Below are positions 25,871 to 34,916 of a stretch of DNA of 64,000 bases, piece by piece; the stretch's first letter is position 1, and every line of letters starts with the position of its first letter. The stretch covers positions 172,318-236,317 of the forward strand of contig JAWQJJ010000004.1 in assembly GCA_033485155.1 (NCBI GenBank), in the 5' to 3' direction. The translations under genes were made by a program, and so were the position numbers. The stretch comes from Methanomassiliicoccus sp. Its GTDB lineage: Archaea > Thermoplasmatota > Thermoplasmata > Methanomassiliicoccales > Methanomassiliicoccaceae. Below the pieces are notes generated by a model. The model was not told the DNA's origin. It was given only the letters and a program-made list of their open reading frames with translations, and searched no databases.

Positions 25871-26961
25871 AAAAACCCCTTGCGGAGCCTGGGAGCGCCC
25901 AGGACGGAGGGAACGAGACTGCCAGGATGTACCTGCACAGCACCGCCCGGAAGTTCGTGTTCCTGGGATCGTGCATTATCATCCTCCTCCTGCTGATGAT
26001 GGTCTCCATCACCGTAGGCACCTTCTCCATGCCCTTGGGTGATGTGATTAACGCCCTGCTGGGCCATGAAGGCACCTACTACAATATCATCTGGAACATC
26101 CGCATGCCGCGAATAATCGCCGGCATGTTGGCGGGGGCCTCCCTGGCCCTGGCGGGCACGGTGATGCAGTGCGTTCTCCGGAACCCTCTGGCCTCCCCAT
26201 ATACGTTGGGGCTATCCCAGTCGGCGGCCTTTGGGGCGGCCTTTGCCATAATATTCCTGGGGGCCGGGTCCACCATGGCCAGCACCACCACCGCGGTGAT
26301 GATCAACAACCCTTACGTGGTCACGATGATGGCCTTCGTTTGGGCTATCGTGGGGACGTTATTGATAATGGCACTCTCGGCATTGACCAGGGTCTCCCCC
26401 GAGGCCATGATCCTGGCGGGGGTGGCGATCGCCGCCATCTTCCAAGCGGGCATAACTGCCCTGCAGTTCTTCGCCGACAGCGTACAGCTGTCCACCATGG
26501 TGTACTGGACCTTTGGAGATCTGGGAAGGATGACCTGGGAGCAGTGTGGGATCCTGGCCGCGGTGCTGGTGCCATTGCTCCTTTACTTCATCTACAACCG
26601 CTGGAGCTACAACGCCATGGATGCCGGGGAGGAGACCGCCAACGGCCTGGGGGTCAACACCAAGCGCATGAGGATGGTGGGTATGCTCCTGTCCTCGCTG
26701 CTCGCGGCGGTGGTGGTGTCCTTCATGGGCATAATCGGGTTTATCGGACTGGTGGCGCCGCATATGACTCGGAGGATCATCGGTGGGGACCACCGCTTCC
26801 TGATCCCCGGCTCGGCGCTGGTTGGAGCGATACTGCTCATGGGCTCGGACACTGTGGCCCGGACGGTTATCTCTCCCCTGGTCATCCCTGTGGGAGTCAT
26901 AACCGCGTTCCTGGGCGGTCCATTGTTCATCTATCTTCTGGTCAAGGGGTATAGAAAATGA
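25858..26961 (+). CDS. FecCD-family ABC transporter permease
   Basis: Membrane subunit of an iron-chelate/cobalamin-type importer. The 367 residues give about ten hydrophobic helices. FecCD hallmarks include IRMPRIIAGMLAGASLALAG, NPLASPYTLGLSQSAAFGA and FIGLVAPHMTRRIIGGDHRFL, the last contacting the ATPase. The start at 25858 overlaps the methyltransferase by 13 bases; Met at 25927 (MYLHSTARKF) is an alternative closer to the usual N-terminus. It ends with an ATGA overlap into the ATPase gene. Confidence 0.92.
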   Translation: MFPLKKPLAEPGSAQDGGNETARMYLHSTARKFVFLGSCIIILLLLMMVSITVGTFSMPLGDVINALLGHEGTYYNIIWNIRMPRIIAGMLAGASLALAGTVMQCVLRNPLASPYTLGLSQSAAFGAAFAIIFLGAGSTMASTTTAVMINNPYVVTMMAFVWAIVGTLLIMALSALTRVSPEAMILAGVAIAAIFQAGITALQFFADSVQLSTMVYWTFGDLGRMTWEQCGILAAVLVPLLLYFIYNRWSYNAMDAGEETANGLGVNTKRMRMVGMLLSSLLAAVVVSFMGIIGFIGLVAPHMTRRIIGGDHRFLIPGSALVGAILLMGSDTVARTVISPLVIPVGVITAFLGGPLFIYLLVKGYRK

Positions 26962-27710
26962 TGCTGGACGTCGATGGAGTGGGATTCAAGTACCGGAGCG
27001 TGCCGGTCCTTGACAACGTGACCTTTTCTGCGGGCAAAGCCGAGGTGGTGTCCATCTTAGGGCCCAACGGTGTGGGCAAGACCACCTTGCTCAAGTGCAT
27101 GAACGGTATCCTCAAGGCCAAGGACGGGACGGTCCTGGTGGACGAGGAGGACCTGGGTCGGATGTCTAAACTGGACGTGGCCAAGAGGATCGGCTACGTC
27201 GCGCAAAGGGGAGACTCCGGCAGAGTGACGGTCTTCGAATCGGTGCTGCTGGGGCGGAAGCCTCACATCCGCTGGGACATCTCCAAGAAGGACGTGCAGC
27301 TGGCCGGAAAGATGATCGACCTGCTGGGCCTCACTCCGATAGCGATGAGCTACGTGCAGGAGATTAGCGGAGGGGAGTTCCAGAAGGTGCAGATAGCCCG
27401 AGCGCTGGTACAAGAGCCCAAGGTGCTCCTCCTGGATGAGCCCACCAGCAACCTGGATCTATCCAACCAGTGCCGGATAATGTCCTCGGTCCGGGATATG
27501 GTCAAGATGAACGGTATCTCGGCCATCATGACCATGCACGACCTCAACCTGGCCATCCGCTACTCGGACCGTTTCATCCTGCTGCGGGGAGGTCGCATCT
27601 ATGCCGCCGGAGGCGTGGAGGTCCTCACCCCCGAGGCCATCGAGGATGTTTATGGAATATCGGTGTTCGTGGAGGTCATCCGGGGGCAACCGACGGTCGT
27701 CCTTGCCTGA
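26958..27710 (+). CDS. ABC transporter ATP-binding protein (FepC-like)
   Basis: A 250-residue ABC ATPase that powers the FecCD importer. Walker A is GPNGVGKTT (residues about 36-44), Q-loop YVAQRGD, signature ISGGEFQKV (a common variant of LSGGQ), Walker B VLLLDEPTSNLDL and the switch His in MHDLNLAIRYSD. It overlaps the permease by ATGA and ends the five-gene unit. AAAAACCCC and a CTAGGG/CCCTAG pair follow before the convergent hel308. Confidence 0.93.
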   Translation: MMLDVDGVGFKYRSVPVLDNVTFSAGKAEVVSILGPNGVGKTTLLKCMNGILKAKDGTVLVDEEDLGRMSKLDVAKRIGYVAQRGDSGRVTVFESVLLGRKPHIRWDISKKDVQLAGKMIDLLGLTPIAMSYVQEISGGEFQKVQIARALVQEPKVLLLDEPTSNLDLSNQCRIMSSVRDMVKMNGISAIMTMHDLNLAIRYSDRFILLRGGRIYAAGGVEVLTPEAIEDVYGISVFVEVIRGQPTVVLA

Positions 27711-27760
27711 GGAAAAACCCCTAGGGAGCCGAAGACTTCTGGCCTGGCCCCCTAGCATGG

Positions 27761-29983
27761 CTAGAAGTCAAAAAGGCTCTTCTGCTTTTTTTCGCGGGGC
27801 TCGTCCTTGGTGGACCCCCGGCCGACCTCGACCGCCTGGTCCTCCGCCGGCCGCTCGCTCTTGGGGGTGAACTTGGCCGAGCTCACCTGATCTTTCAGGT
27901 TCTTGGCCAGGGAGTCTCCGATCTTGGGGATGCGGGCCAGCTTGACGAGGTCGACCTGGCGCAGCTGCTCCACGTTCCTAACGCCGTGGTTGTGCATGGA
28001 GCGGGCGCGGGCTCTCCCCACCCCCCTGAGCCGCACGAGGTCGAGGAGGTCCGGTCTCACCCCATACCGGATGCGAATCATGAGCTCGGTGAGGCCGGGG
28101 TATGCATCCTTGTTGAAGATGTTCGCCAGCTCCCTCATGGAGTACACCAGCCATTCTCCGACATCGACCTTGTTGCGCAGGTCCCCCGGCCCCAGACCGT
28201 ACTTCTTCAGCAGGTCGTCCTCCTCCATCTCCTGCACCCAGTCATCGAGCGAGCAGGCGGTCTTCAGCTCGGCGAGGTAGAACTCGTACTGGTCGAGGTC
28301 CTCGGGCGGCTTCAGCAGAAGGTCCTCCTCCCTTGTGACCAGCACCTGCTCGACCCACTGATAGTCGGACCGCTTGAGGTACATGGTCATCATATCCGGG
28401 GACGAGCACACGGCATGCAGCAGGCCGAAGTATGAGGACCCCGGCTTATACTCCCGCAGCGCGTCGCGCAGCTTCACCGCCGTGAGAGGGTCGATGTACA
28501 GGTCCGACACCCGGCGGCCGAAGAAGGTCGCCTGGATGCGATGCTCCTCGGTCCGGACCATGCCCTCCTGCTCAAGGAACTCGAGCACGTTGTCGGTGGC
28601 ATCCTCCAGGCCGACCATGGTGGTCTGGTGGGCGAAGAAGGTCGAGTTCATGAAGTCCATGAGCGAGTCCCGCGAGGACGCCGTCCCCGTGGCGATGGTC
28701 GCTAAAACGTGAGAGCGCAGCACAGGCTCGCTGCCCAGCTTGGAGTAGATCTCCTCCGGCTCGCTGAGCAGGTAGTTGTCCATCAGGAAGTACTTCTCCT
28801 CCTCTTCTTTGGCCAGGAGGATGGCCTCCCCGTACGGATCGTACCTGGGACGGCCGGCGCGGCCGCACATCTGCTTGATCTCCAGCACCGGGATGGAGAC
28901 GTTGCCGCCGTTCTCGTAGCGATGCACGTCGCGGATGACCACCCTTCTGGCGGGCAGGTTGATCCCCGCGGCTAGCGTCGGCGTCGCCACGATGCACTTG
29001 ATCCTGCCGCTCTTGAAGTTGTTCTCCACGAACCTGCGCTGCTCATTGCTCAGCCCGGCGTTGTGGAAGGCGACCCCCCGCTTAACGCAGGCGCTCAGGC
29101 GCTTTCCCACAGTGGTCGGCTCGCCCTGGTCGTCGATGAGCAGGTCGGCCCCTTCGACCGCGCCCTCGGGCATGACCTCCTTCATCAGGGGGGCCAGTTT
29201 GGTGGCCAGGGTCTCGGTGGACTTGCGGGTGTTGACGAACACCAGGCACTGCCCGCCCTCCAGGATGGAATCCTTAACCAGTCCCCATATCGGGTCCTTC
29301 TCGTTGGGGATGGCCCGCTTGGAATTGTCGGTGAAGTACACCATGCCGTCGAGGTAGACCCCTTCTTTCAGGGGTGTCGGCCGCCAGGTCGAGGCCACGT
29401 GCTCGGCGTTCAGCCAGTCGGCGACCTCCTTGGAGTTCTTGATGGTCGCCGAGAGGGCGATGATCTGCAGCTCGGGGTTGAACTTGCGGAACTTGGCCAG
29501 GGTCACCTCGAGGGTCGGACCCCGGCCGGGATCGTGGAGCAGGTGGACCTCGTCCGCCACCACCAGCGAGATATGGCCCAGCCAGTGGCCCTGGTGCCGC
29601 AGCAGGGAGTCAGCCTTTTCCGAGGTCGCCACAATGATATCGAAGTTCTCCAGCTGGGGGTCCGGGGAGTCCAGGTCCCCCGAGGACATGTCGACCTTGA
29701 CCCCGAGTTTTTCGAACCGCTTCAGGTCCTCGTACTTCTCGGTCGCCAGCGCCCGCAGGGGCACGATGTACAGCACCTTGCCTCGGCGCTCCAGTACATG
29801 CTTGAGAGCCGCGAGGTATGCGATGAGGCTCTTGCCCGAGGCTGTGGGGATGGCCAGCATGAGGTTGCGGCCGCCGAGGGCCAGCGGGGCGGCCTTGGAC
29901 TGCGGGGGATACAGCTCGACGATGCCCTCTTCCCTGAGCACCTCGGCCACTCCCTCGGGCAGATCGAGCTCGCAGACCTTCAT
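27761..29983 (-). CDS. hel308: ATP-dependent DNA helicase Hel308
   Basis: Superfamily 2, 3'-5' DNA helicase of 740 residues acting at stalled replication forks. Motif Q is YPPQSKA, Walker A IPTASGKS (residues 45-52), DEVH in VADEVHLLHD, motif III ALSATIKN, motif VI QMCGRAGRP. The C-terminal winged-helix, ratchet and HLH domains follow (GVGRARARSMHNHGVRNVEQL). The last residues, KKQKSLFDF, fit a PCNA-interacting QxxLxxF box. It stands alone with no operon partner. Confidence 0.96.
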   Translation of the reverse strand: MKVCELDLPEGVAEVLREEGIVELYPPQSKAAPLALGGRNLMLAIPTASGKSLIAYLAALKHVLERRGKVLYIVPLRALATEKYEDLKRFEKLGVKVDMSSGDLDSPDPQLENFDIIVATSEKADSLLRHQGHWLGHISLVVADEVHLLHDPGRGPTLEVTLAKFRKFNPELQIIALSATIKNSKEVADWLNAEHVASTWRPTPLKEGVYLDGMVYFTDNSKRAIPNEKDPIWGLVKDSILEGGQCLVFVNTRKSTETLATKLAPLMKEVMPEGAVEGADLLIDDQGEPTTVGKRLSACVKRGVAFHNAGLSNEQRRFVENNFKSGRIKCIVATPTLAAGINLPARRVVIRDVHRYENGGNVSIPVLEIKQMCGRAGRPRYDPYGEAILLAKEEEEKYFLMDNYLLSEPEEIYSKLGSEPVLRSHVLATIATGTASSRDSLMDFMNSTFFAHQTTMVGLEDATDNVLEFLEQEGMVRTEEHRIQATFFGRRVSDLYIDPLTAVKLRDALREYKPGSSYFGLLHAVCSSPDMMTMYLKRSDYQWVEQVLVTREEDLLLKPPEDLDQYEFYLAELKTACSLDDWVQEMEEDDLLKKYGLGPGDLRNKVDVGEWLVYSMRELANIFNKDAYPGLTELMIRIRYGVRPDLLDLVRLRGVGRARARSMHNHGVRNVEQLRQVDLVKLARIPKIGDSLAKNLKDQVSSAKFTPKSERPAEDQAVEVGRGSTKDEPREKKQKSLFDF

Positions 29984-30033
29984 GAAAGTACCTTAGCTCT
30001 CGCTAAAGGATGATGGAATTTAGAGATTTCCAC

Positions 30034-30068
30034 CGGGCGCACGTGCCCGCCGGCATGGAGCTCGCCGG
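30034..30068. repeat. Two tandem GC-rich hairpins in the hel308-lon gap
   Basis: CGGGC-GCACGT-GCCCG (30034-30049) is followed directly by CCGGC-N9-GCCGG (30050-30068). The 268-base divergent gap otherwise holds only the lon TATA box and no gene. The pair could be a structured RNA or a regulatory site. Confidence 0.4.
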
Positions 30069-30221
30069 TGAACACGCGTCCGGAAACGGCCGATAGGGAA
30101 ATGACCCGTTCGCGCCCTCACCCGATTGTACGTGGAGTTAGCATCTTTCGCATTACGTGTGCTGGCTCAATACCAGAAATTTCACAGTTGGGGAAACACT
30201 TAACTAGTGGCACGTTTATGG

Positions 30222-30229
30222 TATAAAAA
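30222..30229 (+). promoter_or_regulatory. TATA box of lon
   Basis: TATAAAAA is centred about 26 bases upstream of ATG 30252, predicting a leaderless mRNA and excluding the earlier in-frame start at 30207, which lies before the box. Confidence 0.65.
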
Positions 30230-30251
30230 TAGAGATAAGTGCAGGTGTATC

Positions 30252-32231
30252 ATGAGTAATAACTCATCTGCTGCGGAGTCTGTTCTTGATGTCGATGAAT
30301 GGATCGAGAGTCAGAGTTTTCAGACCACCGCGGACATAAAGATACCTGATAAGCTAGCCGATCAGGTCATCGGTCAGGACGCAGCTGTGGAGGTCATCAA
30401 GAAGGCCGCCGAGCAGAAGCGCCACGTCATGCTCATCGGCGAACCTGGTACCGGCAAGTCCATGCTGGCCAAGTCCATGACCGAGTACCTGCCCAAGGGT
30501 GAGCTACAGGACGTCATAGCTTATCACAATGCGGAGGACCCCAACGAGCCCAAGATCCGGATCGTACCGGCTGGCAAAGGCAAGGAGATCGTGACCGCCC
30601 AGAAGAAGGAGGCCATGGTCAAGAAGCAGCAGAAGGGCACCATGATCACGTTCATGATATTCATGGTGCTGCTGGTGACCTTCGCCTTGTTCTTAACGGT
30701 GGATCAGGACCTCAATATCCTCCTGCTCGGCTTCATAGTGGTCGCGATACTGTTCTTCGCCACCCGTTACTCCGGCACCAAGCAGGAAAACTATCTGGTG
30801 CCCAAGCTCCTGGTGACTCATGAGGACGGGGACCAGCCGCCCTTCATCGACGCCACCGGGGCCCACGCCGGCGCTCTGCTGGGCGATGTCAAGCACGACC
30901 CGTTCCAAAGCGGAGGCCTGGAGACCCCGGCCCACGAGAGGCTGGAGGTCGGCGCCATCCACAAGGCGTCCAAGGGCGTGCTGTTCATCGATGAGATCAA
31001 CATGCTCAGGGTCGAAAGCCAGCAGAGCCTGCTGACCGCCCTGCAGGAGGGCAAGTTCTCCATCACCGGGCAGAGCGAAAGGTCATCCGGGGCGATGGTG
31101 AAGTCCGAGGCCGTGCCCTGCGACTTCATCCTGGTGTGCGCCGGTAACCTTGACGCCATCCAGGGAATGCACCCTGCGCTGAGGTCGCGTATCCGCGGCT
31201 ACGGCTATGAGGTGTTCATGCGTTCCACCATGCCCGATACCAACGAGAACCGCATGAAGCTCATCCGCTTCGTGGCCCAGGAAGTCTCCAGGGACAAGAA
31301 GATCCCCCATTTCGACCGCAAGGCCGTGGGGGAGATCATCAAGGAGGCCCAGAGGCGGGGTGGCCGTCACGGACGGCTGACCCTCAGGCTCAGGGAGCTG
31401 GGCGGCCTGGTCAGGGTCGCCGGGGACATCGCTAGGGAAAAGCAGCGCCCCCTGGTCACCGCCGAGATGGTGGTCGAGGCCAAGCGCATCGCCCGCAGCC
31501 TGGAGCAGCAGATCGCCGACCGGTACCTGGAGTCCCGCAAGGAGTACAAGACTTTCATGACCGAGGGCGACGAGGTCGGAGTGGTCAACGGGCTGGCCGC
31601 GCTCAACACCGAGAGTTCCATGTCCGAGTACTCCGGCATCGTGCTGCCGATCGTGGCCGAGGTGACGCCGGCGCAGACCAAGTCGGGCGGCCGCATCATC
31701 GCCACCGGCAAGCTCGGGGAGATCGCCAAGGAAGCGGTCCAGAACGTCTCCGCGCTGGTCAAGAAGTACACCGGGGAGGATATCTCCAACCACGATGTGC
31801 ACGTGCAGTTCATCGGCACCTACGAGGGCGTGGAGGGCGACTCCGCATCCATCAGCGTGGCTACGGCGGTCATCTCCGCATTCGAGGAGGTCCCCGTGGA
31901 CCAGACTCTGGCCATGACCGGCTCGCTGTCCGTGCGCGGCCAGGTGCTTCCGGTCGGCGGGGTCACCGCTAAGATCGAGGCGGCCTGCGAGGCCGGGCTA
32001 AAGAAGGTCCTCATCCCCAAGGCCAACATGAACGACGTGGTGCTCGAGGAGCGCTACATCGGCAAGATCGAGGTCGTGCCGGTGGAGACCCTGGGCGAGG
32101 TGCTGGAGAAGGCCCTCGTGGGCGGCACCAAGAAGGAGAGCCTCCTCCGGAAGCTCTCGGCCCTGGTGGAGAAGGGCAATGGAAAGCCGTCGGTCTATCC
32201 CGCCGGCCGGACGACCATCGCCCCGCAGTAA
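30252..32231 (+). CDS. lonB: Archaeal Lon protease (LonB, membrane-anchored)
   Basis: ATP-dependent protease of 659 residues. AAA+ Walker [10 protein letters not shown] is at residues 63-71. Two membrane helices are inserted at about residues 130-175 ([15 protein letters not shown] and [15 protein letters not shown]), as in archaeal LonB. Walker B is VLFIDEINM. The C-terminal protease domain has the Ser-Lys dyad in EGDSASI and VTAKIEAA. It degrades misfolded and regulatory proteins at the membrane and is the main archaeal quality-control Lon. The start follows from the TATA position. Confidence 0.96.
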   Translation: MSNNSSAAESVLDVDEWIESQSFQTTADIKIPDKLADQVIGQDAAVEVIKKAAEQKRHVMLIGEPGTGKSMLAKSMTEYLPKGELQDVIAYHNAEDPNEPKIRIVPAGKGKEIVTAQKKEAMVKKQQKGTMITFMIFMVLLVTFALFLTVDQDLNILLLGFIVVAILFFATRYSGTKQENYLVPKLLVTHEDGDQPPFIDATGAHAGALLGDVKHDPFQSGGLETPAHERLEVGAIHKASKGVLFIDEINMLRVESQQSLLTALQEGKFSITGQSERSSGAMVKSEAVPCDFILVCAGNLDAIQGMHPALRSRIRGYGYEVFMRSTMPDTNENRMKLIRFVAQEVSRDKKIPHFDRKAVGEIIKEAQRRGGRHGRLTLRLRELGGLVRVAGDIAREKQRPLVTAEMVVEAKRIARSLEQQIADRYLESRKEYKTFMTEGDEVGVVNGLAALNTESSMSEYSGIVLPIVAEVTPAQTKSGGRIIATGKLGEIAKEAVQNVSALVKKYTGEDISNHDVHVQFIGTYEGVEGDSASISVATAVISAFEEVPVDQTLAMTGSLSVRGQVLPVGGVTAKIEAACEAGLKKVLIPKANMNDVVLEERYIGKIEVVPVETLGEVLEKALVGGTKKESLLRKLSALVEKGNGKPSVYPAGRTTIAPQ

Positions 32232-32263
32232 ACCCCTTCCTCCTTCCTATTTTTCCCAGTGCG
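32232..32263 (+). terminator. U-rich terminator of lon
   Basis: AAACCCCTTCCTCCTTCCTATTTTT directly after the stop codon matches the pattern seen after the DUF35 and purC genes. Confidence 0.5.
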
Positions 32264-32307
32264 TAATTTTGATTAGCTAGGGTTGCCTCTCCGCTCCGAG
32301 GTCGAAA

Positions 32308-32847
32308 ATGAGGAAGAGAGAGGAAAGCGCGCTCCTGATCGGCAGGTTCCAGCCGTTCCACAATGGTCACCTGGAAGTGGTCAAGTCAATCGCCAAGGAG
32401 TGCGACCGGCTGATCGTGGGCATAGGGAGCGCGCAGCTCTCTCATACCTTCGAGAATCCCTTCACCGCCGGAGAGAGACACCTCATGATGTCAAGGGCGT
32501 TCCACGACGAGGGACTGGACAACTTCTTTCTGGTGCCCATCATGGACATCAACCGCTACTCCATCTGGGTCGCCCATGTTGCTTCCCTGGTGCCGCCGTT
32601 CGATGCCGTATACACCAACAACCCGCTCACCCGCAGGCTGTTCATCGAGGCCGGCTTCAAGGTCAGGAACGCCCCGATGTTCAACCGCGAGATCTACTCC
32701 GGCACCGAGGTCCGTCGCCGCATAGTGCAGAACGGCCAGTGGGAAGAGCTCGTGCCCCGGGGAGTGGCCGAGACGATTCACGAGGTCAAAGGGGACGAGC
32801 GCCTGCAGGACATCATGCGGGACCACTCCCCCGAGGCCACCATATGA
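32308..32847 (+). CDS. nadM: Nicotinamide-nucleotide adenylyltransferase (archaeal NadM)
   Basis: A 179-residue nucleotidyltransferase of the archaeal NadM family that makes NAD from NMN and ATP. GRFQPFHNGHLEVV is the HxGH motif; FTAGERHLMM follows, and the second signature appears as YSGTEVRRRI (ISxTxxR-like). Length is typical. It overlaps the PncC gene by ATGA, coupling adenylation with NMN deamidation in one transcript. Confidence 0.95.
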   Translation: MRKREESALLIGRFQPFHNGHLEVVKSIAKECDRLIVGIGSAQLSHTFENPFTAGERHLMMSRAFHDEGLDNFFLVPIMDINRYSIWVAHVASLVPPFDAVYTNNPLTRRLFIEAGFKVRNAPMFNREIYSGTEVRRRIVQNGQWEELVPRGVAETIHEVKGDERLQDIMRDHSPEATI

Positions 32848-33311
32848 GGCCGGAGGCTCGGGCGGGAGAGGCGCTGAGAACGAACAACCTCACCCTGGCC
32901 CTGGCCGAATCGTGCACCGGCGGACTCATCGCTTCCCTGGTGACCGACGTCCCGGGATCCTCGGAGTACTTCCTGGCCTCCCTCGTTACCTATGACAACC
33001 GGTCCAAGGTCAGGCTGCTCGGGGTTAGCGAGGAAACGCTCGCCGCGCACGGGGCGGTGAGCGAGGAGGTGGCGATGGAGATGGCGGCCGGGGCGCGAAG
33101 GGCCACCGGCGCCGATGTCGCCCTTTCGGTAACCGGCATCGCCGGTCCCGGCGGGGCCACGCCCACCAAGCCCGTGGGCCTCGTGTACTTCGCCCTGGAC
33201 GTCCGCGGGGAGGTGCGCGCCGAACGCGTGGTCTTCGAAGGCGACCGCAAGGCGGTCAAGGCCGCCGCGGCCGAGCATGCGCTGCGCATGATCGCCTCCC
33301 GGCTAGGCTGA
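32844..33311 (+). CDS. pncC: NMN amidohydrolase, CinA C-terminal family (PncC)
   Basis: A 155-residue CinA C-terminal domain protein without the N-terminal molybdopterin-binding domain, thus PncC-like. Motifs: LALAESCTGGLIASLVTDVPGSSEYF (catalytic Ser/Thr region), SVTGIAGPGG and VGLVYFA. PncC converts NMN to nicotinate mononucleotide. The start at 32844 overlaps the nadM stop; a longer frame from 32283 is only the shadow of nadM. NadM and PncC compete for NMN, so the pair balances NAD recycling routes. Confidence 0.92.
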   Translation: MRPEARAGEALRTNNLTLALAESCTGGLIASLVTDVPGSSEYFLASLVTYDNRSKVRLLGVSEETLAAHGAVSEEVAMEMAAGARRATGADVALSVTGIAGPGGATPTKPVGLVYFALDVRGEVRAERVVFEGDRKAVKAAAAEHALRMIASRLG

Positions 33312-33565
33312 TCGCCCGGTCCGTCCTCTCCAGTTCATGGCCCTGTTTGGTAAGAAACATGAAAAATGGTTGAAGAACGCGCTCGCATCATTATCCGATT
33401 ATTAAAAGAGCAAAATACTTCCCATCATGCCAACTGACATATTATTCGGTATTAGCTAGATTTCGCAATATTCGACCGATTGGATACAATCTAGCATATG
33501 TGAATATTAGATCGCATTCGATGAACATGAAGAACAATATTTCTTCGTTGATCACCCGCTATCGT

Positions 33566-33727
33566 CTAAACTAGCGACACCAGAACGATAGCGAATATCC
33601 CAGTGCCGATTAGTTCCACACCCATCAGCTTGCGCTTGGCATAATTGCCGCGTTGCATTAAACCAGATAACGCGACGAATATGCCGATAATGATGATTAT
33701 GATTCCAGCTTCGATGCCCACCAACAT
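33566..33727 (-). CDS. Small two-helix membrane protein (53 aa)
   Basis: A 53-codon frame starting ATG 33727. Helix 1 is GIEAGIIIIIIGIFVALSG, a basic loop MQRGNYAKRKL follows, and helix 2 is GVELIGTGIFAIVLVSLV at the C-terminus. The positive-inside loop and two clean helices make a real membrane peptide likely. It sits in an AT-rich stretch, with about 250 bases on the 33312 side containing no convincing gene. Function unknown. Confidence 0.6.
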   Translation of the reverse strand: MLVGIEAGIIIIIIGIFVALSGLMQRGNYAKRKLMGVELIGTGIFAIVLVSLV

Positions 33728-33856
33728 ATTTATCGAAGAATTATGGGCAATTTTTCATTATAAAGTTTGTTATAATTAAAAAGAATCAAAATCACCTGTG
33801 ATTACTTCCTAGAGCTAACCATTCTCTGTTGTCGGACTCAGCCATAATCTAAGCGT

Positions 33857-34426
33857 TCATTCGTCGCTTGGTGGAGCATTTTTTGAGAACCACTTCTCAA
33901 GTTTGTTCACCCGATCTAGCATACTAGAGTTACCCACCCGATCCAGCAACCAAGACAATTTTTCCCATCGGTCCGCTATTTTTTTAACGGCACGACGGCC
34001 CTCGGGCGTCAGGCCATACATTTCTCCATCTATCGCCAACCAACCACGCCGCCTGAGACGCAGGAAGGCCCATGAGATCTCGTCGTAATCGGGGATGGCA
34101 TGTTCGAGGGCATCAGCCGACTCGAGGACATCCCGTAGCGGGAGCATCCTATCATAGTAATAGAGGGCGTCAGTCAACCACGCCTCGGTGAATAATGGTT
34201 CTTGCTCCGGGACCTCTCGCTCTCCTGCCAATGCCTCTTGCAAGAACGGTCGAGTTATTTCTGCGACATAACCGTACACATCGGGTGCGGCGTCATACCC
34301 CATGCGAAACAGCTTACGGTACAATGCGGAGCTCGGCATGGGGTGAGGCGATTTCCAGGTCCCCTCCGGGAGAGTCACCTCTGCCGTGTACAGGTCGTTC
34401 CCTTGCTTAATTATCTTGATCGGCAT
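33857..34426 (-). CDS. Hypothetical protein with C-terminal winged-helix-like region
   Basis: A 189-residue protein with no signal peptide or membrane helix. The N-terminal 35 residues look like a beta strand pair; the middle is helical with many Tyr and Leu residues. The segment AFLRLRRRGWLAIDGEMYGLTPEGRRAVKKI resembles the wing of a winged helix, followed by a terminal amphipathic helix. Base composition is lower in GC than neighbouring genes, and it lies in an AT-rich island, which suggests acquisition by transfer. A regulator or antitoxin-like role is possible but unproven. Confidence 0.65.
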   Translation of the reverse strand: MPIKIIKQGNDLYTAEVTLPEGTWKSPHPMPSSALYRKLFRMGYDAAPDVYGYVAEITRPFLQEALAGEREVPEQEPLFTEAWLTDALYYYDRMLPLRDVLESADALEHAIPDYDEISWAFLRLRRRGWLAIDGEMYGLTPEGRRAVKKIADRWEKLSWLLDRVGNSSMLDRVNKLEKWFSKNAPPSDE

Positions 34427-34524
34427 TGATCTAACACTCCCCGACCATCGCCAGTTAATGAGTTATGGGGATAAAGAGCGTCCCTCTTGTAGCAAACATA
34501 AAAAAAGAGAGTAAGAGGTTTGGT

Positions 34525-34617
34525 TTACTTCTTCAACAACTCTCTATCGGGGGCGGTGAACCGTAAGTGGTTCAAAACAGGCTCAAGCCAGTAGGTTTCG
34601 TGAACAGAAATCCCGCT
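34525..34617 (-). pseudogene. C-terminal gene remnant
   Basis: A frame open for 30 codons between two stops reads HETYWLEPVLNHLRF then TAPDRELLKK and a stop. It has no start codon, and its stop is followed on the same strand by a pyrimidine-rich T-run (TCTTACTCTCTTTTTTT). Composition looks like a real protein C-terminus, but I cannot name the family. The remainder of the 34427-34916 gap shows no gene. Confidence 0.35.
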
Positions 34618-34916
34618 CTATCGGGACTGCCGGAAGATAAACAGGAAGGTGAGCAAGGTCTCGCAGTTGTATGCCCTGACCAGTATCCTGAGGTCGCCCT
34701 ACGAGAGAACCCTCGAGATAAGGAGAGGCCGGCGGCGACCCCGCTGAGGACGAAGATGAGGTCTCGATGATGACCCCGACATCGGCCGCCCCACATGGTC
34801 TCGGCCCGCGCTTCAATACGGACATCGATTCACCTTCGATGATCGTACCGCCTGCATCTTTAATGGCCGGGGGTATGTTGCCAACCTTCATATCGCATAA
34901 GTGTTCAGCTAGTATC

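Noticed and set aside
33337..33405. 22-codon ORF starting MALFGKKHEKWLK after pncC
   Set aside because: Too short to judge, with no recognised domain and only weak start context; possibly the start of a lost gene.
34567..34640. Possible TnpB C-terminus or IS605 right end (frame with VNRNPAL and TCCCG/CGGGA hairpin)
   Set aside because: The likeness is only a few residues long, and the opposite strand gives a better protein-like reading.
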